A stretch of DNA of 64,000 nucleotides from Bartonella elizabethae F9251 = ATCC 49927 (GTDB lineage: Bacteria; Pseudomonadota; Alphaproteobacteria; Rhizobiales; Rhizobiaceae): positions 186,001 through 250,000 of the forward strand of contig NZ_JADB01000002.1 in the NCBI RefSeq assembly GCF_000518165.1. The letters run 5' to 3'. The notes under the pieces were generated by a model. The model had not been told where the DNA came from. It did no database searches and saw nothing but the letters and a program-made list of their open reading frames with translations. Each line of letters begins with the position of its first letter. Within the stretch, counting starts at the first letter, position 1. The position numbers and the translations under genes are program-made. Positions 9,546-19,361 of this stretch are shown piece after piece.

Positions 9546-10644
9546 AATAGGTAAAACATTTTTGGAAGGTTATTTTCATTAAGCTTTCGATTGTTTTATC
9601 ATCTTTGAGAAGCATTCTTTTGGTTTTAAAAGAAAAAAGAGAAGCAATTAATTTAAGTTTAAGCTCTTGCTGCGCATAGTTTTTTTACATTCTAATGGAT
9701 TTTATGGATAAGTCTTGCTTTGGAATGCCTATAACATTTTAAAAAGGCCTTATCCATAGAAGGATGCGTTGAATGACTGATAATGTTTCCAGTGCTAACG
9801 GCATTTATTTTTTTGTGCCGTAAAAGTGAAAGATTGTCATTTCAGGCGGTGATACAAGCCATGTAAGCCTCTTGTACACATGAAGTTTTTTTAGAAGTGG
9901 GAGGTTATGAGGCTTGTTCGTAGAGTTTTATGTGAATTAAAATCACATGAGCGGTCATCAAGTGAGACCAGCCCAATAAGAATCCAGGTTATTTAAAGAC
10001 AAAACCTCTCACTGACCTTCTTTTTTAAGGAAAGGTTCAAAATTTTGTTTTTATCTTTCTTGTCTATGATTTTTTACTCAAAACTCCTTTTAAAGGCTCC
10101 ATAATAAAAAATTTTAAAATAGCAAAATCTTATCAAGTAAGGCTAAAAAAAGCTGTTGAACAATCTATCTTATTTCCAATAAGCTAACTTCTTATAATCA
10201 AGATTATATAGGTGCTATTTTCATCGTCTTAACTTTAGATAAGATATAAATACAGCAATTGAGCGATTTCTATGTCAGTGATATATTAATTTTATTTTTA
10301 TCTTACAAAATCAATGGTTGTATATATTTCTATTCATTGTTAAGTATCCACAAGGACAAACTAATAAGTTGACTGTACAGCGTAACTTATAAAAATTTTG
10401 CTTTTCAATTTTGTGCATAAGATCATAAATTAATGAAGTTTTTTGCGCTTATTATGTTTAATTTTTCGTTGTTAATTTTATTGAAGAAGTTGTTTTCTTG
10501 TTTCATCTCGTTATTACTTTTTCGTAATTTGAAGGAAAATTGACGATTTTCAGGGGGATGGATAGAGTAAAGTTTTGTTTTACTGTTTTCACTTTTCCTA
10601 AATTTCACTAAGAGATAGTTAAAAGTGATGAGGAGGCTCTATTA
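9546..10644. other. Long intergenic region between dnaJ and argB
   Basis: About 1.1 kb without an established gene. It contains a stem-loop at 9798-9821 (ACGGCA/TGCCGT), a 29-codon small ORF at 9907-9996 listed separately, a hairpin inside it (ATGTGA/TCACAT at 9930-9948), and an imperfect stem near 10012-10038. The rest is very AT-rich. Confidence 0.5.
9907..9996 (+). CDS. Candidate small protein, 29 residues, unknown
   Basis: A short frame starts with ATG at 9907 after GTGGGAGGTT, a strong ribosome binding site at good spacing. It encodes MRLVRRVLCELKSHERSSSE followed by TSPIRIQVI and a TAA. The product would be basic and serine-rich with no membrane segment. I do not recognise it. The DNA also folds into a hairpin at 9930-9948, so an untranslated RNA is an alternative. 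Only the ribosome binding site and higher GC than the flanks support it. Confidence 0.3.
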   Translation: MRLVRRVLCELKSHERSSSETSPIRIQVI

Positions 10645-11550
10645 ATGGATGATGCTAAAAACGGTGCTGCCGATGTTTTGGAAAAACAAGCAGCATTTTT
10701 GTCGTCTGCTTTACCTTATATGCAAAAATACGAAAATGAGACGGTCGTGGTAAAATATGGCGGTCATGCTATGGGTGATCCTGCTTTGGGGCGAGCATTT
10801 GCACGTGATATTGCTCTATTAAAGCAATCGGGGATTAATCCTGTTGTTGTTCATGGTGGAGGGCCTCAGATTGCTAAAATTTTAATGAAAATGGGGATTG
10901 AATCACGCTTTGAAAACGGCTTACGGGTAACCGATGAACGGATCGTTGAAGTGGTTGAAATGGTTTTGGCAGGTTCCATCAACAAGGAGATTGTTGCACT
11001 CATCAATGCTGAGGGGGAATGGGCAATAGGGTTATGCGGAAAGGATGGCAATATGGTTTTTGCCGAAAAGGCTTACAGAACTGTCATTGATCCTGATTCG
11101 CATATTGAACGTGTTTTAGATTTGGGATTCGTTGGTGAGCCTATTGAAGTTGATCGTACATTACTGGATCTATTAGCGTGTTCTGAAATGATACCAGTTC
11201 TTGCTCCTGTAGCTCCAGGTCGGGATGGCAAAACCTATAATATTAATGCTGATATTTTTGCTGGAGCTATTGCTGGTGCATTAGAGGCCAAACGTCTTTT
11301 ATTTCTTACTGATGTTCCTGGTGTTTTGGATAAACAGGGTAAACTTTTAAAAGAGTTGACAGTTTCTGAAGCTGAGAAACTTATCAAAAATGGAACAATT
11401 TCAGGAGGCATGATTCCAAAAGTAGAGACTTGTGTGAAAGCCCTTCAAAATGGTGTGGAAGGTGTTGTCATTTTGAATGGAAAAACCCCTCATTCTGTTT
11501 TACTAGAGCTGTTTACTGAACAGGGAGTTGGAACGCTTATTGTTTCATAA
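10645..11550 (+). CDS. argB: Acetylglutamate kinase
   Basis: The 301-residue amino-acid kinase phosphorylates N-acetylglutamate in ornithine/arginine synthesis. Conserved blocks are [11 protein letters not shown] (ATP site), [10 protein letters not shown] (substrate loop), [12 protein letters not shown] and [11 protein letters not shown] strong GAGGAGG precedes the ATG. The next enzymes visible are argD (intact) and argF (destroyed), so the pathway as seen here cannot reach citrulline. What this kinase still does is unclear. An EamA transporter follows 32 bases after its stop, so the two are probably co-transcribed. Confidence 0.96.
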   Translation: MDDAKNGAADVLEKQAAFLSSALPYMQKYENETVVVKYGGHAMGDPALGRAFARDIALLKQSGINPVVVHGGGPQIAKILMKMGIESRFENGLRVTDERIVEVVEMVLAGSINKEIVALINAEGEWAIGLCGKDGNMVFAEKAYRTVIDPDSHIERVLDLGFVGEPIEVDRTLLDLLACSEMIPVLAPVAPGRDGKTYNINADIFAGAIAGALEAKRLLFLTDVPGVLDKQGKLLKELTVSEAEKLIKNGTISGGMIPKVETCVKALQNGVEGVVILNGKTPHSVLLELFTEQGVGTLIVS

Positions 11551-11582
11551 ATTGTGCGGAAAATTGGAGGAGAAGGTCTTTC

Positions 11583-12494
11583 ATGACGAATAACAAACAG
11601 TTTAAATATCCTTTATTAAGCAAACCAGAATTGGCAATATTTGCTGCAACGATATTGTGGGGGATTACATTTTTAGTGGTTCACATCGCGATGCGCTATA
11701 GCGGTCCTCTGTTTTTTGTTGGATTCCGCTTTATCGTTGCATCATTGATATGTGGAGCAATTTTTTGGCGCTCTATAAAAGGTATAACTGTTTATGAAGT
11801 TTTCGCTGGGATGGCAATTGGTTTATCCATGTTTTTAGGTTATGCTTTTCAAGCAGCTGGACTTCAAACAATTATTAGTAGTCAGTCGGCTTTTATCACA
11901 GCGCTTTATGTTCCAATGGTTCCAATCTTGCAATGGATTGTTTTTAAAAAACCTCCCCGTTTTGCCTGTTGGGTTGGTATTGTTTTTGCTTTTATTGGGC
12001 TTGTACTTGTTTCAGGACAAAAGCCAGGAAGTTTTGATTTTTCAAAAGGTGAAATTTTGACTTTATTAGGTGCTTTAGCGATTGCTGGAGAAGTCATACT
12101 CATCGGAATTTTTGCCAACAAGGTTGATAGTCGGCGTGTGACCATTATCCAGTTGTTTTTTAGTGGTTTTTTTTCATTTTCTTGTATGCCTTTGATGGGT
12201 GAAAGCATTCCTGAATTTTCCTTGGTATGGTTTAGTATTGGTATGGGATTAGCATTAATGAGTGCTATTATTCAATTGGCGATGAATTGGGCACAAAAGT
12301 CTATTTCCCCTACGCGTGCAACACTCATTTATGCAGGTGAACCGGTATGGGCTGGTATCGTTGGGCGCTTGGCTGGAGAACATTTATCTCCTTTAGCTTT
12401 ATTGGGCGGTTTGCTTATTCTGATTGGGATCATTGTTGCTGAATTACAACCTTCACAATGGCGTAAAAAAAATAAAGCAATTGAAAAAAATTGA
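11583..12494 (+). CDS. EamA/DMT-family inner-membrane transporter
   Basis: The 303-residue protein has about ten hydrophobic segments in two EamA repeats, beginning ELAIFAATILWGITFLVVH and ending in a lysine-rich cytoplasmic tail (KKNKAIEKN). The second repeat carries the family-like SPTRATLIYAGEPVWAG. Members export or import small metabolites such as amino acids; the substrate cannot be read from sequence. Its position just behind argB, with GGAGGAG before the start, hints at an amino-acid link (inference only). Confidence 0.85.
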   Translation: MTNNKQFKYPLLSKPELAIFAATILWGITFLVVHIAMRYSGPLFFVGFRFIVASLICGAIFWRSIKGITVYEVFAGMAIGLSMFLGYAFQAAGLQTIISSQSAFITALYVPMVPILQWIVFKKPPRFACWVGIVFAFIGLVLVSGQKPGSFDFSKGEILTLLGALAIAGEVILIGIFANKVDSRRVTIIQLFFSGFFSFSCMPLMGESIPEFSLVWFSIGMGLALMSAIIQLAMNWAQKSISPTRATLIYAGEPVWAGIVGRLAGEHLSPLALLGGLLILIGIIVAELQPSQWRKKNKAIEKN

Positions 12495-12913
12495 TTAGCG
12501 ATGCACCTTTCCTATGATGTTTTTATTGCATGTTTTTTTTCTTGCGAATTTTATCGAAAGTTTAAGTAATATACACGTCACAAGCGGATGAGCCATGTGA
12601 GTTAAGACTCCATAAGAAAGGCATGCCTCCTCTAAATTCTTTCAAATGTTAAGGAGCATCGAAACATTGGAGGTTGGCAAAGTGTGTGGTGGAACACGTA
12701 CCGGCTTAACCAGCCGATGAGTGATCAAACAAGATGCAAAAAGATTATTTTAGTTCCTTTAGTATTTAATTTAGTAAACAAAAGCCTTATTTTTTTAAGT
12801 GATGAGAAGTTCATGTTTTGAGAAGCTTTTTGGGTTAATATTCTTTTGAAAGGTTCTCGATAGGACATAATTGGTCTTTGCGTTTTGTGTTATTCTTTGC
12901 TAAATCGCCTTAT
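12495..12913. other. Intergenic region upstream of lepA
   Basis: This 419-base gap holds a higher-GC block at 12590-12735 that looks like a structured RNA (separate entry). The remaining part is AT-rich and presumably carries the lepA promoter. Confidence 0.5.
12590..12735 (+). ncRNA. Candidate structured RNA / lepA leader
   Basis: A GAAAG/CTTTC stem (12617-12643) displays a loop with GCATGCCTCCTC. The CCTCCTC can pair either with AGGAG at 12652-12656 or with GGAGG at 12669-12673. Two small hairpins follow (GTGT/ACAC near 12682-12696; CGGCT/AGCCG at 12702-12716). Loops rich in CCUCC are typical of several Rhizobiales small RNAs. It may be a trans-acting sRNA or a cis leader of lepA. No family could be assigned. 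Confidence 0.3.
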
Positions 12914-14719
12914 ATGACAATAGATCGTAATTATATTCGTAATTTTTCCATCGTGGCACATATTGATCACGGCAAGTCCACTTTAGCGGATCGTTTGATT
13001 CAAATGACAGGAGGGCTTGACACACGTGAGATGAAGGAACAAGTGCTCGATTCCATGGATATTGAGCGTGAACGTGGAATTACTATTAAAGCACAAACAG
13101 TACGTTTACACTATAAAGCACAGGATGGTGAGACCTATATTTTAAATCTTATGGATACACCTGGTCATGTGGATTTTGCTTATGAGGTTTCGCGGTCATT
13201 AGCAGCTTGTGAAGGTTCTCTATTGGTTGTAGATGCAAGCCAAGGGGTGGAGGCACAAACGTTGGCAAATGTTTATCAAGCCATTGATAATTCCCATGAA
13301 TTGGTTGTTGTACTCAATAAAGTTGATCTTCCAGCAGCAGAACCTGAGCGTGTTAAAGAACAAATTGAAGATGTGATAGGCATCGATACCTCTGAGGCCG
13401 TAGAAATATCAGCAAAAACAGGTTTGGGTGTCTCTAATGTTTTGGAGGCAATTGTTACACAATTACCACCTCCACGTACAGGCGATAGTGCAAGTCCCTT
13501 GAAGGCAATGTTGGTTGATAGCTGGTATGATGCATATCTTGGCGTCATCGTTTTGGTGCGAGTCATTGATGGTGTGTTAAAAAAAGGCCAAACCATTCGT
13601 ATGATGGGGACAGGGGCAAAATATCCTGTTGAGCGTGTTGGGGTGTTTACACCTAAAATGGTGCAGGTTGATGAATTAGGACCAGGTGAGATTGGTTTTA
13701 TCACTGCTTCTATCAAAGAGGTTGCCGATACACGGGTTGGCGATACGATTACTGAAGAGCGTCGCCCTTGTGAAAATGCTTTGCCTGGTTTTAAGCCTGC
13801 GCAACCCGTTGTCTTTTGTGGACTTTTTCCAATTGATGCTGCCGATTTTGATGATTTGCGTGCAGCCATGGGCAAATTACGCTTAAATGATGCGAGTTTT
13901 TCTTTTGAAATGGAAACATCTGCGGCTTTGGGGTTTGGTTTTCGGTGTGGTTTTTTAGGACTTCTTCATCTTGAAATTATTCAAGAGCGGTTAGAACGCG
14001 AATTTAATTTGGATTTAATCGCGACAGCACCCTCGGTTGTTTATCGTATGAATATGAATGATGGTTCTGTTAAAGAGTTGCACAATCCAGCAGATATGCC
14101 TGATGTGGTTAAAATTTCTTCTATCGAAGAACCATGGATCCGAGCGACAATCATGACTCCTGATAACTATCTTGGGTCAATTTTAGAGCTGTGCCAAGAG
14201 CGGCGTGGAATACAGGTTGGTTTATCCTATGTTGGAACGCGTGCTATGGTGACATATGATTTACCACTCAATGAAGTTGTTTTTGATTTTTATGATCGCT
14301 TAAAATCGATCTCAAAGGGGTATGCTTCTTTTGATTATCAGATGAGGGATTATGCCGAGGGGGATTTAGTTAAAATGTCTATTTTGGTGAATGGAGAGCC
14401 TATAGATGCATTATCGATGCTTGTGCACCGCACGATTGCGGAAAAGCGCGGGCGTTCCATGTGTGAAAAACTAAAAGATCTTATTCCCCAACATATGTTT
14501 CAGATTCCAATTCAAGCGGCTATTGGTGGTAAAGTGATAGCGCGCGAAACAATTCGCGCTTTGCGTAAAGATGTAACAGCAAAATGTTACGGGGGCGATG
14601 TGACGCGTAAGCGCAAACTGTTGGAAAAGCAAAAAGAAGGTAAAAAACGGATGCGCCAATTTGGAAAGGTAGAAATTCCTCAGTCAGCTTTTATTCAAGC
14701 GCTTAAAATGAATAAATAA
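12914..14719 (+). CDS. lepA: Elongation factor 4 (LepA), ribosome-associated GTPase
   Basis: The 601-residue translational GTPase helps ribosome function and back-translocation or initiation under stress. G1 is [10 protein letters not shown]3 DTPGHVDF and G4 NKVD. The EF-G-like domains follow, then the LepA-specific C-terminal domain with [12 protein letters not shown] and a basic tail ([19 protein letters not shown]). I chose ATG 12914 ([17 protein letters not shown]), the usual start, over an ATG 12 codons upstream that has no ribosome binding site. It appears monocistronic. Confidence 0.97.
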   Translation: MTIDRNYIRNFSIVAHIDHGKSTLADRLIQMTGGLDTREMKEQVLDSMDIERERGITIKAQTVRLHYKAQDGETYILNLMDTPGHVDFAYEVSRSLAACEGSLLVVDASQGVEAQTLANVYQAIDNSHELVVVLNKVDLPAAEPERVKEQIEDVIGIDTSEAVEISAKTGLGVSNVLEAIVTQLPPPRTGDSASPLKAMLVDSWYDAYLGVIVLVRVIDGVLKKGQTIRMMGTGAKYPVERVGVFTPKMVQVDELGPGEIGFITASIKEVADTRVGDTITEERRPCENALPGFKPAQPVVFCGLFPIDAADFDDLRAAMGKLRLNDASFSFEMETSAALGFGFRCGFLGLLHLEIIQERLEREFNLDLIATAPSVVYRMNMNDGSVKELHNPADMPDVVKISSIEEPWIRATIMTPDNYLGSILELCQERRGIQVGLSYVGTRAMVTYDLPLNEVVFDFYDRLKSISKGYASFDYQMRDYAEGDLVKMSILVNGEPIDALSMLVHRTIAEKRGRSMCEKLKDLIPQHMFQIPIQAAIGGKVIARETIRALRKDVTAKCYGGDVTRKRKLLEKQKEGKKRMRQFGKVEIPQSAFIQALKMNK

Positions 14720-15215
14720 TGAAAAAAGGCATATTTCCTCATTAGATTGCGCTTTTGCATTTGTCGATTTGTTTAGGTTCTTAAAGAGTGCTTCTTAAAT
14801 GGCAATTTCTCAGTCCTCACGCTTTTAGATAGAGTATCTTTTCATTGTTTCATGTTGCTCACGTAAAACAGAATGCTTTAAACAAAATACATTTGTGTTG
14901 CATATAAGCGCGTTTGTCTTAAGAGAAATATCTCTCAACACACCCGCGTCCATTTCACAATGGTGTTCGTAAGGATAATGGCTAAAGCCCCCCTGAATGC
15001 CATAAAAATCATTTGGCACAACCATTTTTACACATCATAAAGACGCGTATTGCTATCATTACACTTTTTACCCATACACTTCTTACGTTTGTGATGTGCA
15101 AGGAAATGAGAGCGATTAATTCAATATGCAAGAATTTGAAATGAGAGACTCCTTGTATTTGAGGGTGTTATTCAAGTTGAAAAACAATAAATGGCATTAT
15201 AAATCAACATTGTGT
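14720..15215. other. Intergenic region between lepA and dapD
   Basis: This 496-base convergent gap contains one copy of a dispersed repeat (14858-14941). A 66-codon minus-strand frame crosses the repeat, but I do not regard it as a gene. No clear terminator was found for either flanking gene. Confidence 0.5.
14858..14941 (-). repeat. Dispersed intergenic repeat, copy A
   Basis: Read on the minus strand, this block contains GTGTTGAGAGATATTTCTCT, then a region ending in TTTTACGTGAG. It aligns along its length with 58985-59061, sharing the AGAGATATTTCTCT palindrome and the ATTTTGTTT-like end. The same reading frame in both copies encodes VLRDISLK. Confidence 0.55.
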
Positions 15216-16064
15216 CTAATCACGTAAAAGCTCATTAATGGATGTTTTCTCTCGTGTTTTTTGATCAACGCGTTTTACAATAACAGCACAATAAAGGTTT
15301 GGTCCTGCTTCACCATTAGGGAGTGGTTTTCCAGGAAGAGACCCCGGTACAACAACTGAATAGGCTGGTACTTCACCGATAAAAGTTTCACCTGTTGTAC
15401 GATCAATAATCTTTGTAGATTTTCCAATAAAAACTCCCATTCCTAAAACAGCACCTTCACGAATAATACAGCCTTCAACAACTTCAGAGCGTGCACCAAT
15501 AAAACAATGGTCTTCAATGATTGTTGGATTTGCTTGCAGAGGTTCCAAAACGCCACCAATACCAACACCACCAGAAAGATGAACATGTTTGCCAATTTGT
15601 GCACAAGAACCAACGGTTGTCCAGGTATCAACCATTGTTCCTTCATCGACAAAAGCACCAAGATTGATAAAGGATGGCATGAGTATGACGTTTGGTGCAA
15701 TATAGGCAGAATGGCGTGCAATGGCTCCAGGAACGGAACGAAACCCCGCTTTTTGAAAATCATTTTCTTTCCAAGTAGAAAATTTTGAAGGAACTTTATC
15801 CCACCAAAATGTTCCATTGATTCCACCAGTAATAATTTGCATTGGGTTTAGCCGAAAAGAGAGCAAAACAGCTTTTTTCAACCATTGGTGAACATGCCAT
15901 TGTCCATTTTTTTGCCGTTCTGCAACACGGATTTCTCCTTTATCAAGAAGGTTCAATATGTGTTCGACACTCTCACGAATTTCCCCCTTTGTGGTAGTAT
16001 TGATAGAATCACGATCATCAAATGCTTTTTCGATAATGATTTCAAGTTGTGTGAGATGGGTCAT
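15216..16064 (-). CDS. dapD: 2,3,4,5-tetrahydropyridine-2,6-dicarboxylate N-succinyltransferase
   Basis: The 282-residue enzyme succinylates tetrahydrodipicolinate in the succinylase branch of lysine and diaminopimelate synthesis, needed for peptidoglycan. It shows the left-handed beta-helix hexapeptide repeats ([35 protein letters not shown]) and the conserved [16 protein letters not shown] chose ATG 16064 ([20 protein letters not shown]) because it matches the family start; an in-frame ATG seven codons earlier is possible. The following aminotransferase step can be carried out by ArgD-type enzymes, and argD lies at 60.7 kb. Confidence 0.96.
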   Translation of the reverse strand: MTHLTQLEIIIEKAFDDRDSINTTTKGEIRESVEHILNLLDKGEIRVAERQKNGQWHVHQWLKKAVLLSFRLNPMQIITGGINGTFWWDKVPSKFSTWKENDFQKAGFRSVPGAIARHSAYIAPNVILMPSFINLGAFVDEGTMVDTWTTVGSCAQIGKHVHLSGGVGIGGVLEPLQANPTIIEDHCFIGARSEVVEGCIIREGAVLGMGVFIGKSTKIIDRTTGETFIGEVPAYSVVVPGSLPGKPLPNGEAGPNLYCAVIVKRVDQKTREKTSINELLRD

Positions 16065-16170
16065 GATGAGAGTTCCGTTAAACAAGTTGAAAGCTTCAAG
16101 ATTTATTCTCTATGACCTACGCGAAGAAATGTTTTCAGTCAATAAAACGATGAGAAAGTAGGACATGTGC

Positions 16171-17034
16171 ATGAAAAAAGGCTGTAAAGAAAAAAGAAAA
16201 GAAGAACAAGAAAATTGGACCCCACTTCTTCATACAAGGGAAGCTCTCCAACAGATCCATAAAGTTTCTAATTCAGCACAAATGTGTTCACCTACCTATC
16301 GTTTAGCCTATATCGATCAAGATTTTATGATGCGTCCAGAACTGCGCTCACAACGTATTGGTCTTGAATTTTTAAAGCCGGAAATAACATTACAAGAATA
16401 TAATATTCAATCAACAGTTGTTTTGTTTGGTGGTGCGCGTATTCCTGAACCCGGGCAAGTAGCGTGGGCTGCAAAAAATGAAACACAAAAGAAAAACTTG
16501 CATGCTATGTCGCATTATTACGATGAAGCAAGAGAATTTGCACGTTTGTGTTCTCTCTATTCGGCAAAAACAGAATATCGTGAATTTGTGGTTGTTACAG
16601 GGGGCGGACCAGGGATCATGGAAGCAGGAAATCGTGGCGCTTGTGATGTTGGTGCCCCAACGGTTGGCTTGAATATTATTTTACCGCATGAGCAAGAGCC
16701 TAATTCATATGTATCTCCGCATTTGTGTTTCAATTTTCATTATTTGGGGATGCGAAAAATGCATTTTTTAGTACGGGCAAAAGCATTAGCTATTTTCCCT
16801 GGAGGATTTGGGACTTTGGATGAGTTGTTTGAAACGTTAACCTTAATACAAACAGGACGTATGAAACAGGTACCAATTTTATTGTTTGGCAAAGAATTTT
16901 GGAGCAATGCGGTCAATTTTGAATATTTAGCTTCGCAAGGCACAATCTCTCCTACGGATGTTAATTTGGTAAAATTTGTCAATACAGCAGCAGAAGCTTT
17001 CAAAGAAATTCGTTCTTTTTACAAACTTCCTTAA
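16171..17034 (+). CDS. LOG-family / TIGR00730-type Rossmann-fold protein
   Basis: The 287-residue protein carries the LOG-family nucleotide site VVTGGGPGIMEAGNRGA and the catalytic-type motif PGGFGTLDELFETLTL. Family members (cytokinin riboside 5'-monophosphate phosphoribohydrolases and related PpnN-like enzymes) cleave the base from nucleoside monophosphates. Older annotations call them lysine decarboxylase, which is misleading. An N-terminal extension of about 90 residues precedes the core. Start 16171 is preferred over 16165 because AGGA is then seven bases upstream. Confidence 0.85.
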   Translation: MKKGCKEKRKEEQENWTPLLHTREALQQIHKVSNSAQMCSPTYRLAYIDQDFMMRPELRSQRIGLEFLKPEITLQEYNIQSTVVLFGGARIPEPGQVAWAAKNETQKKNLHAMSHYYDEAREFARLCSLYSAKTEYREFVVVTGGGPGIMEAGNRGACDVGAPTVGLNIILPHEQEPNSYVSPHLCFNFHYLGMRKMHFLVRAKALAIFPGGFGTLDELFETLTLIQTGRMKQVPILLFGKEFWSNAVNFEYLASQGTISPTDVNLVKFVNTAAEAFKEIRSFYKLP

Positions 17035-17065
17035 TTGCTCTTTAAGAAGGAACTTTGCAGGATAA

Positions 17066-17809
17066 TTAATATTCTACTTTTGTTAAATAAAGTCCTGAAG
17101 GGGGGGCAACAACACCACAACGTTTACGGTCTTTAGCATGAAGAGCTGCTTCAAGATCTTGAGCTGTCCAACGTCCAATCCCCACTTCCATGAGGCTTCC
17201 TGCGAATGAACGGATTTGATGATGAAGAAAAGAGCGGGCTCGCGCATAAAGGAAGATTTCTTCACCTTCTCTTTGAACATCGAGGCATTCAAGGGTCCGA
17301 ATAGGGCTTTTGGCTTGGCAATGTGCTGAACGGAAAGTTGTAAAATCATGTTGTCCTACAAGCTTTTGAGCGGCTTCATGCATAGCTTCAGCATCAAGAG
17401 GCTTTGGCAACCACCACACACGTTTGGCATTTAAGGCTGGTGGAGAGCGACGATTGAGAATTTTAAAAAGATAATAGCGTTTGATAGCAGAAAATCGTGC
17501 ATCAAAGTTATCAGGGACATTTTCTACGTTTAAGATTGAAATGGCTTCCCCCTGTTGACGTAAAAGAGCATTAAGCGCATCCCGTACAGTATATGAAGGC
17601 CAATTTTTTATGAAATCAACATGGGCAACTTGTCCCGTAGCATGCACCCCAGCATCCGTTCGCCCCGCTGTTGTAATAGTTAATTGTTGTCCACTAAAGC
17701 GAAAAATCACCTGTTCAAGAGCTCCTTGTATTGTGTGAAGCTCTGCTTGACGCTGCCAGCCAGCATAATTTGATCCATCATATTCAAGAGTAAGTTTAAA
17801 ACGTGGCAT
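17066..17809 (-). CDS. truA: tRNA pseudouridine(38-40) synthase TruA
   Basis: The 247-residue enzyme makes pseudouridine at positions 38-40 of the tRNA anticodon arm. The N-terminus [19 protein letters not shown] is typical and the catalytic aspartate is in [30 protein letters not shown] is the conserved C-terminal block. The start at 17809 lies one base past the fmt stop at 17811, so it is translated from a def-fmt-truA message. The longer open frame upstream lies inside fmt and is rejected. Confidence 0.96.
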   Translation of the reverse strand: MPRFKLTLEYDGSNYAGWQRQAELHTIQGALEQVIFRFSGQQLTITTAGRTDAGVHATGQVAHVDFIKNWPSYTVRDALNALLRQQGEAISILNVENVPDNFDARFSAIKRYYLFKILNRRSPPALNAKRVWWLPKPLDAEAMHEAAQKLVGQHDFTTFRSAHCQAKSPIRTLECLDVQREGEEIFLYARARSFLHHQIRSFAGSLMEVGIGRWTAQDLEAALHAKDRKRCGVVAPPSGLYLTKVEY

Positions 17810-17810
17810 A

Positions 17811-18740
17811 TCAAAAAACAGCAGAAATATGAGCACCTCGCAAAAAGGTTGTGCTCTCAAGGACTTTACCACCAGATCTTTGCAGATGGGTTATTTCAAG
17901 GCGCCCTTGTCCACAATGGACAATCAAAGAATTTGGTTCTATTCGACCAATTTCAAGAGAAGGACCAGTTATTAAACGACTTCCAAGAATTTTTATGCGT
18001 TCTTCTTGTCCCACTATATTCATGTTACACCAGCAACCAGGAAAGGGAGAGAGTGCGCGGATATATCGATGAATAAATTCAGCAGATTTTGTCCAATCAA
18101 TGCGGGTTTCTTCCTTTTTGATTTTGGCAGCATAGGTGATGCCTTCTTCTGATTGGGGGGTCAGTTTGAGTTGTCCTTTTTCTAAAATTGATAGAGCTTC
18201 TATCATAAGTTCTGCGCCGATATATGAAAGCTTGTTTGAAAGATCAGCAGTAGTGGTGCTATCAGTGATGGGAATAGAGCGTGAAAGGGCAATAGGCCCT
18301 GTATCAAGCCCTTCATCCATTTTCATAATCATCATTCCGGTTTTCTTATCCCCAGCCATAATTGCACGCTGAATAGGTGCAGCACCACGCCAGCGTGGTA
18401 AAAGCGAAGCATGGGCATTAAAACATCCAAAACGCGGTGTTTCAAGAATAGCTTTTGGTAAGAGGAGTCCATAGGCAACCACAACAGCAGCATCAACACA
18501 AAGTGCTGCAAATTGGGCTTGCTGTTCGGCTGTTTTGAGTGTTTGAGGTGTGAATACGGGAATAGATTTTTCTTCTGCTGCATTTTGCACAGGTGAGGGA
18601 ATGAGTTTAAGACCACGACGTCCTGCTGGGCGAGGAGGTTGACTATAAACGGCAACAACATCATGACCCGCATCCAACAAAGCATGCAAAACGGGAACAG
18701 AAAAACTGGGTGTTCCCATAAAACTCAACCGTAATGCCAT
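17811..18740 (-). CDS. fmt: Methionyl-tRNA formyltransferase
   Basis: The 309-residue enzyme formylates initiator Met-tRNA using 10-formyl-THF. The N-terminal domain carries [18 protein letters not shown] and the catalytic/formyl-THF region with [17 protein letters not shown] and [11 protein letters not shown]. The C-terminal OB-like domain starts near residue 205. Its ATG overlaps the def stop by one base (TAATG), indicating translational coupling with the deformylase that later removes the formyl group. Confidence 0.97.
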   Translation of the reverse strand: MALRLSFMGTPSFSVPVLHALLDAGHDVVAVYSQPPRPAGRRGLKLIPSPVQNAAEEKSIPVFTPQTLKTAEQQAQFAALCVDAAVVVAYGLLLPKAILETPRFGCFNAHASLLPRWRGAAPIQRAIMAGDKKTGMMIMKMDEGLDTGPIALSRSIPITDSTTTADLSNKLSYIGAELMIEALSILEKGQLKLTPQSEEGITYAAKIKKEETRIDWTKSAEFIHRYIRALSPFPGCWCNMNIVGQEERIKILGSRLITGPSLEIGRIEPNSLIVHCGQGRLEITHLQRSGGKVLESTTFLRGAHISAVF

Positions 18741-19270
18741 TACAAAATTGCTTCCTGAGTATTTTTTTCTTTTGCGCGTTTTTTAAATTTTCGTATCACC
18801 ATATCACGTTTGATTTTTGAGATATAATCAATAAAAAGACGCCCATCTAAATGATCCATTTCATGCTGTAAGCAAGTTGCCAACAGATCATCTGCTTCAA
18901 TTTCTGTCTGTTTCCCTTCACGGTTTTGATAGCGAACACGCAGGCGTTTAGGACGTTCAACTTCTGCAAAATAGTCAGGAATAGAAAGACAGCCTTCTTT
19001 GTAAATATTACGTTCTTCTGAAAGCCATAGAATTTCTGGATTGATAATGACAAGCGGATTTTTCGGTTCTTCATTTGGAGAGATATCCATAACTAACATG
19101 CGCAGTGGTATACCAATCTGAATAGCAGCAAGACCAATGCCTTTAGCACGATACATGGTCTCCAACATATCATCTGCAAGCTTTTGGAGGGCTGCATCAA
19201 AATGCTCGATAGGTTTGGATATTTCCCGTAAAATTGGATCTGGTAAAGTAACTAAAGGTCTCATTGACAT
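18740..19270 (-). CDS. def: Peptide deformylase
   Basis: The 176-residue metallo-hydrolase removes the N-formyl group from nascent proteins. The three family motifs are present: [17 protein letters not shown] (metal-binding Cys) and QHEMDHLDG (HExxH with two metal His and catalytic Glu). I chose ATG 19270 ([14 protein letters not shown]); the open frame extends 12 codons further but without typical sequence. First gene of def-fmt-truA. Confidence 0.97.
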   Translation of the reverse strand: MSMRPLVTLPDPILREISKPIEHFDAALQKLADDMLETMYRAKGIGLAAIQIGIPLRMLVMDISPNEEPKNPLVIINPEILWLSEERNIYKEGCLSIPDYFAEVERPKRLRVRYQNREGKQTEIEADDLLATCLQHEMDHLDGRLFIDYISKIKRDMVIRKFKKRAKEKNTQEAIL

Positions 19271-19361
19271 AAGGTACAGATTAATCAATGCTTGTGTATG
19301 GGTCAATATTGAATAACAAATTCTTACGCTTTTTTACGATGAGGGCGTTATATTACTTCTC

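Noticed and set aside
13276-13875. 199-residue open frame antisense to lepA
   Set aside because: It is a shadow of lepA, which has all GTPase motifs on the other strand. Its composition (Ser/Thr/Pro-rich) is typical of antisense reading.
14825-15025. 66-codon minus-strand ORF between lepA and dapD
   Set aside because: It overlaps repeat copy A, has no clear ribosome binding site, and the other copy of the repeat has a stop in the matching frame.
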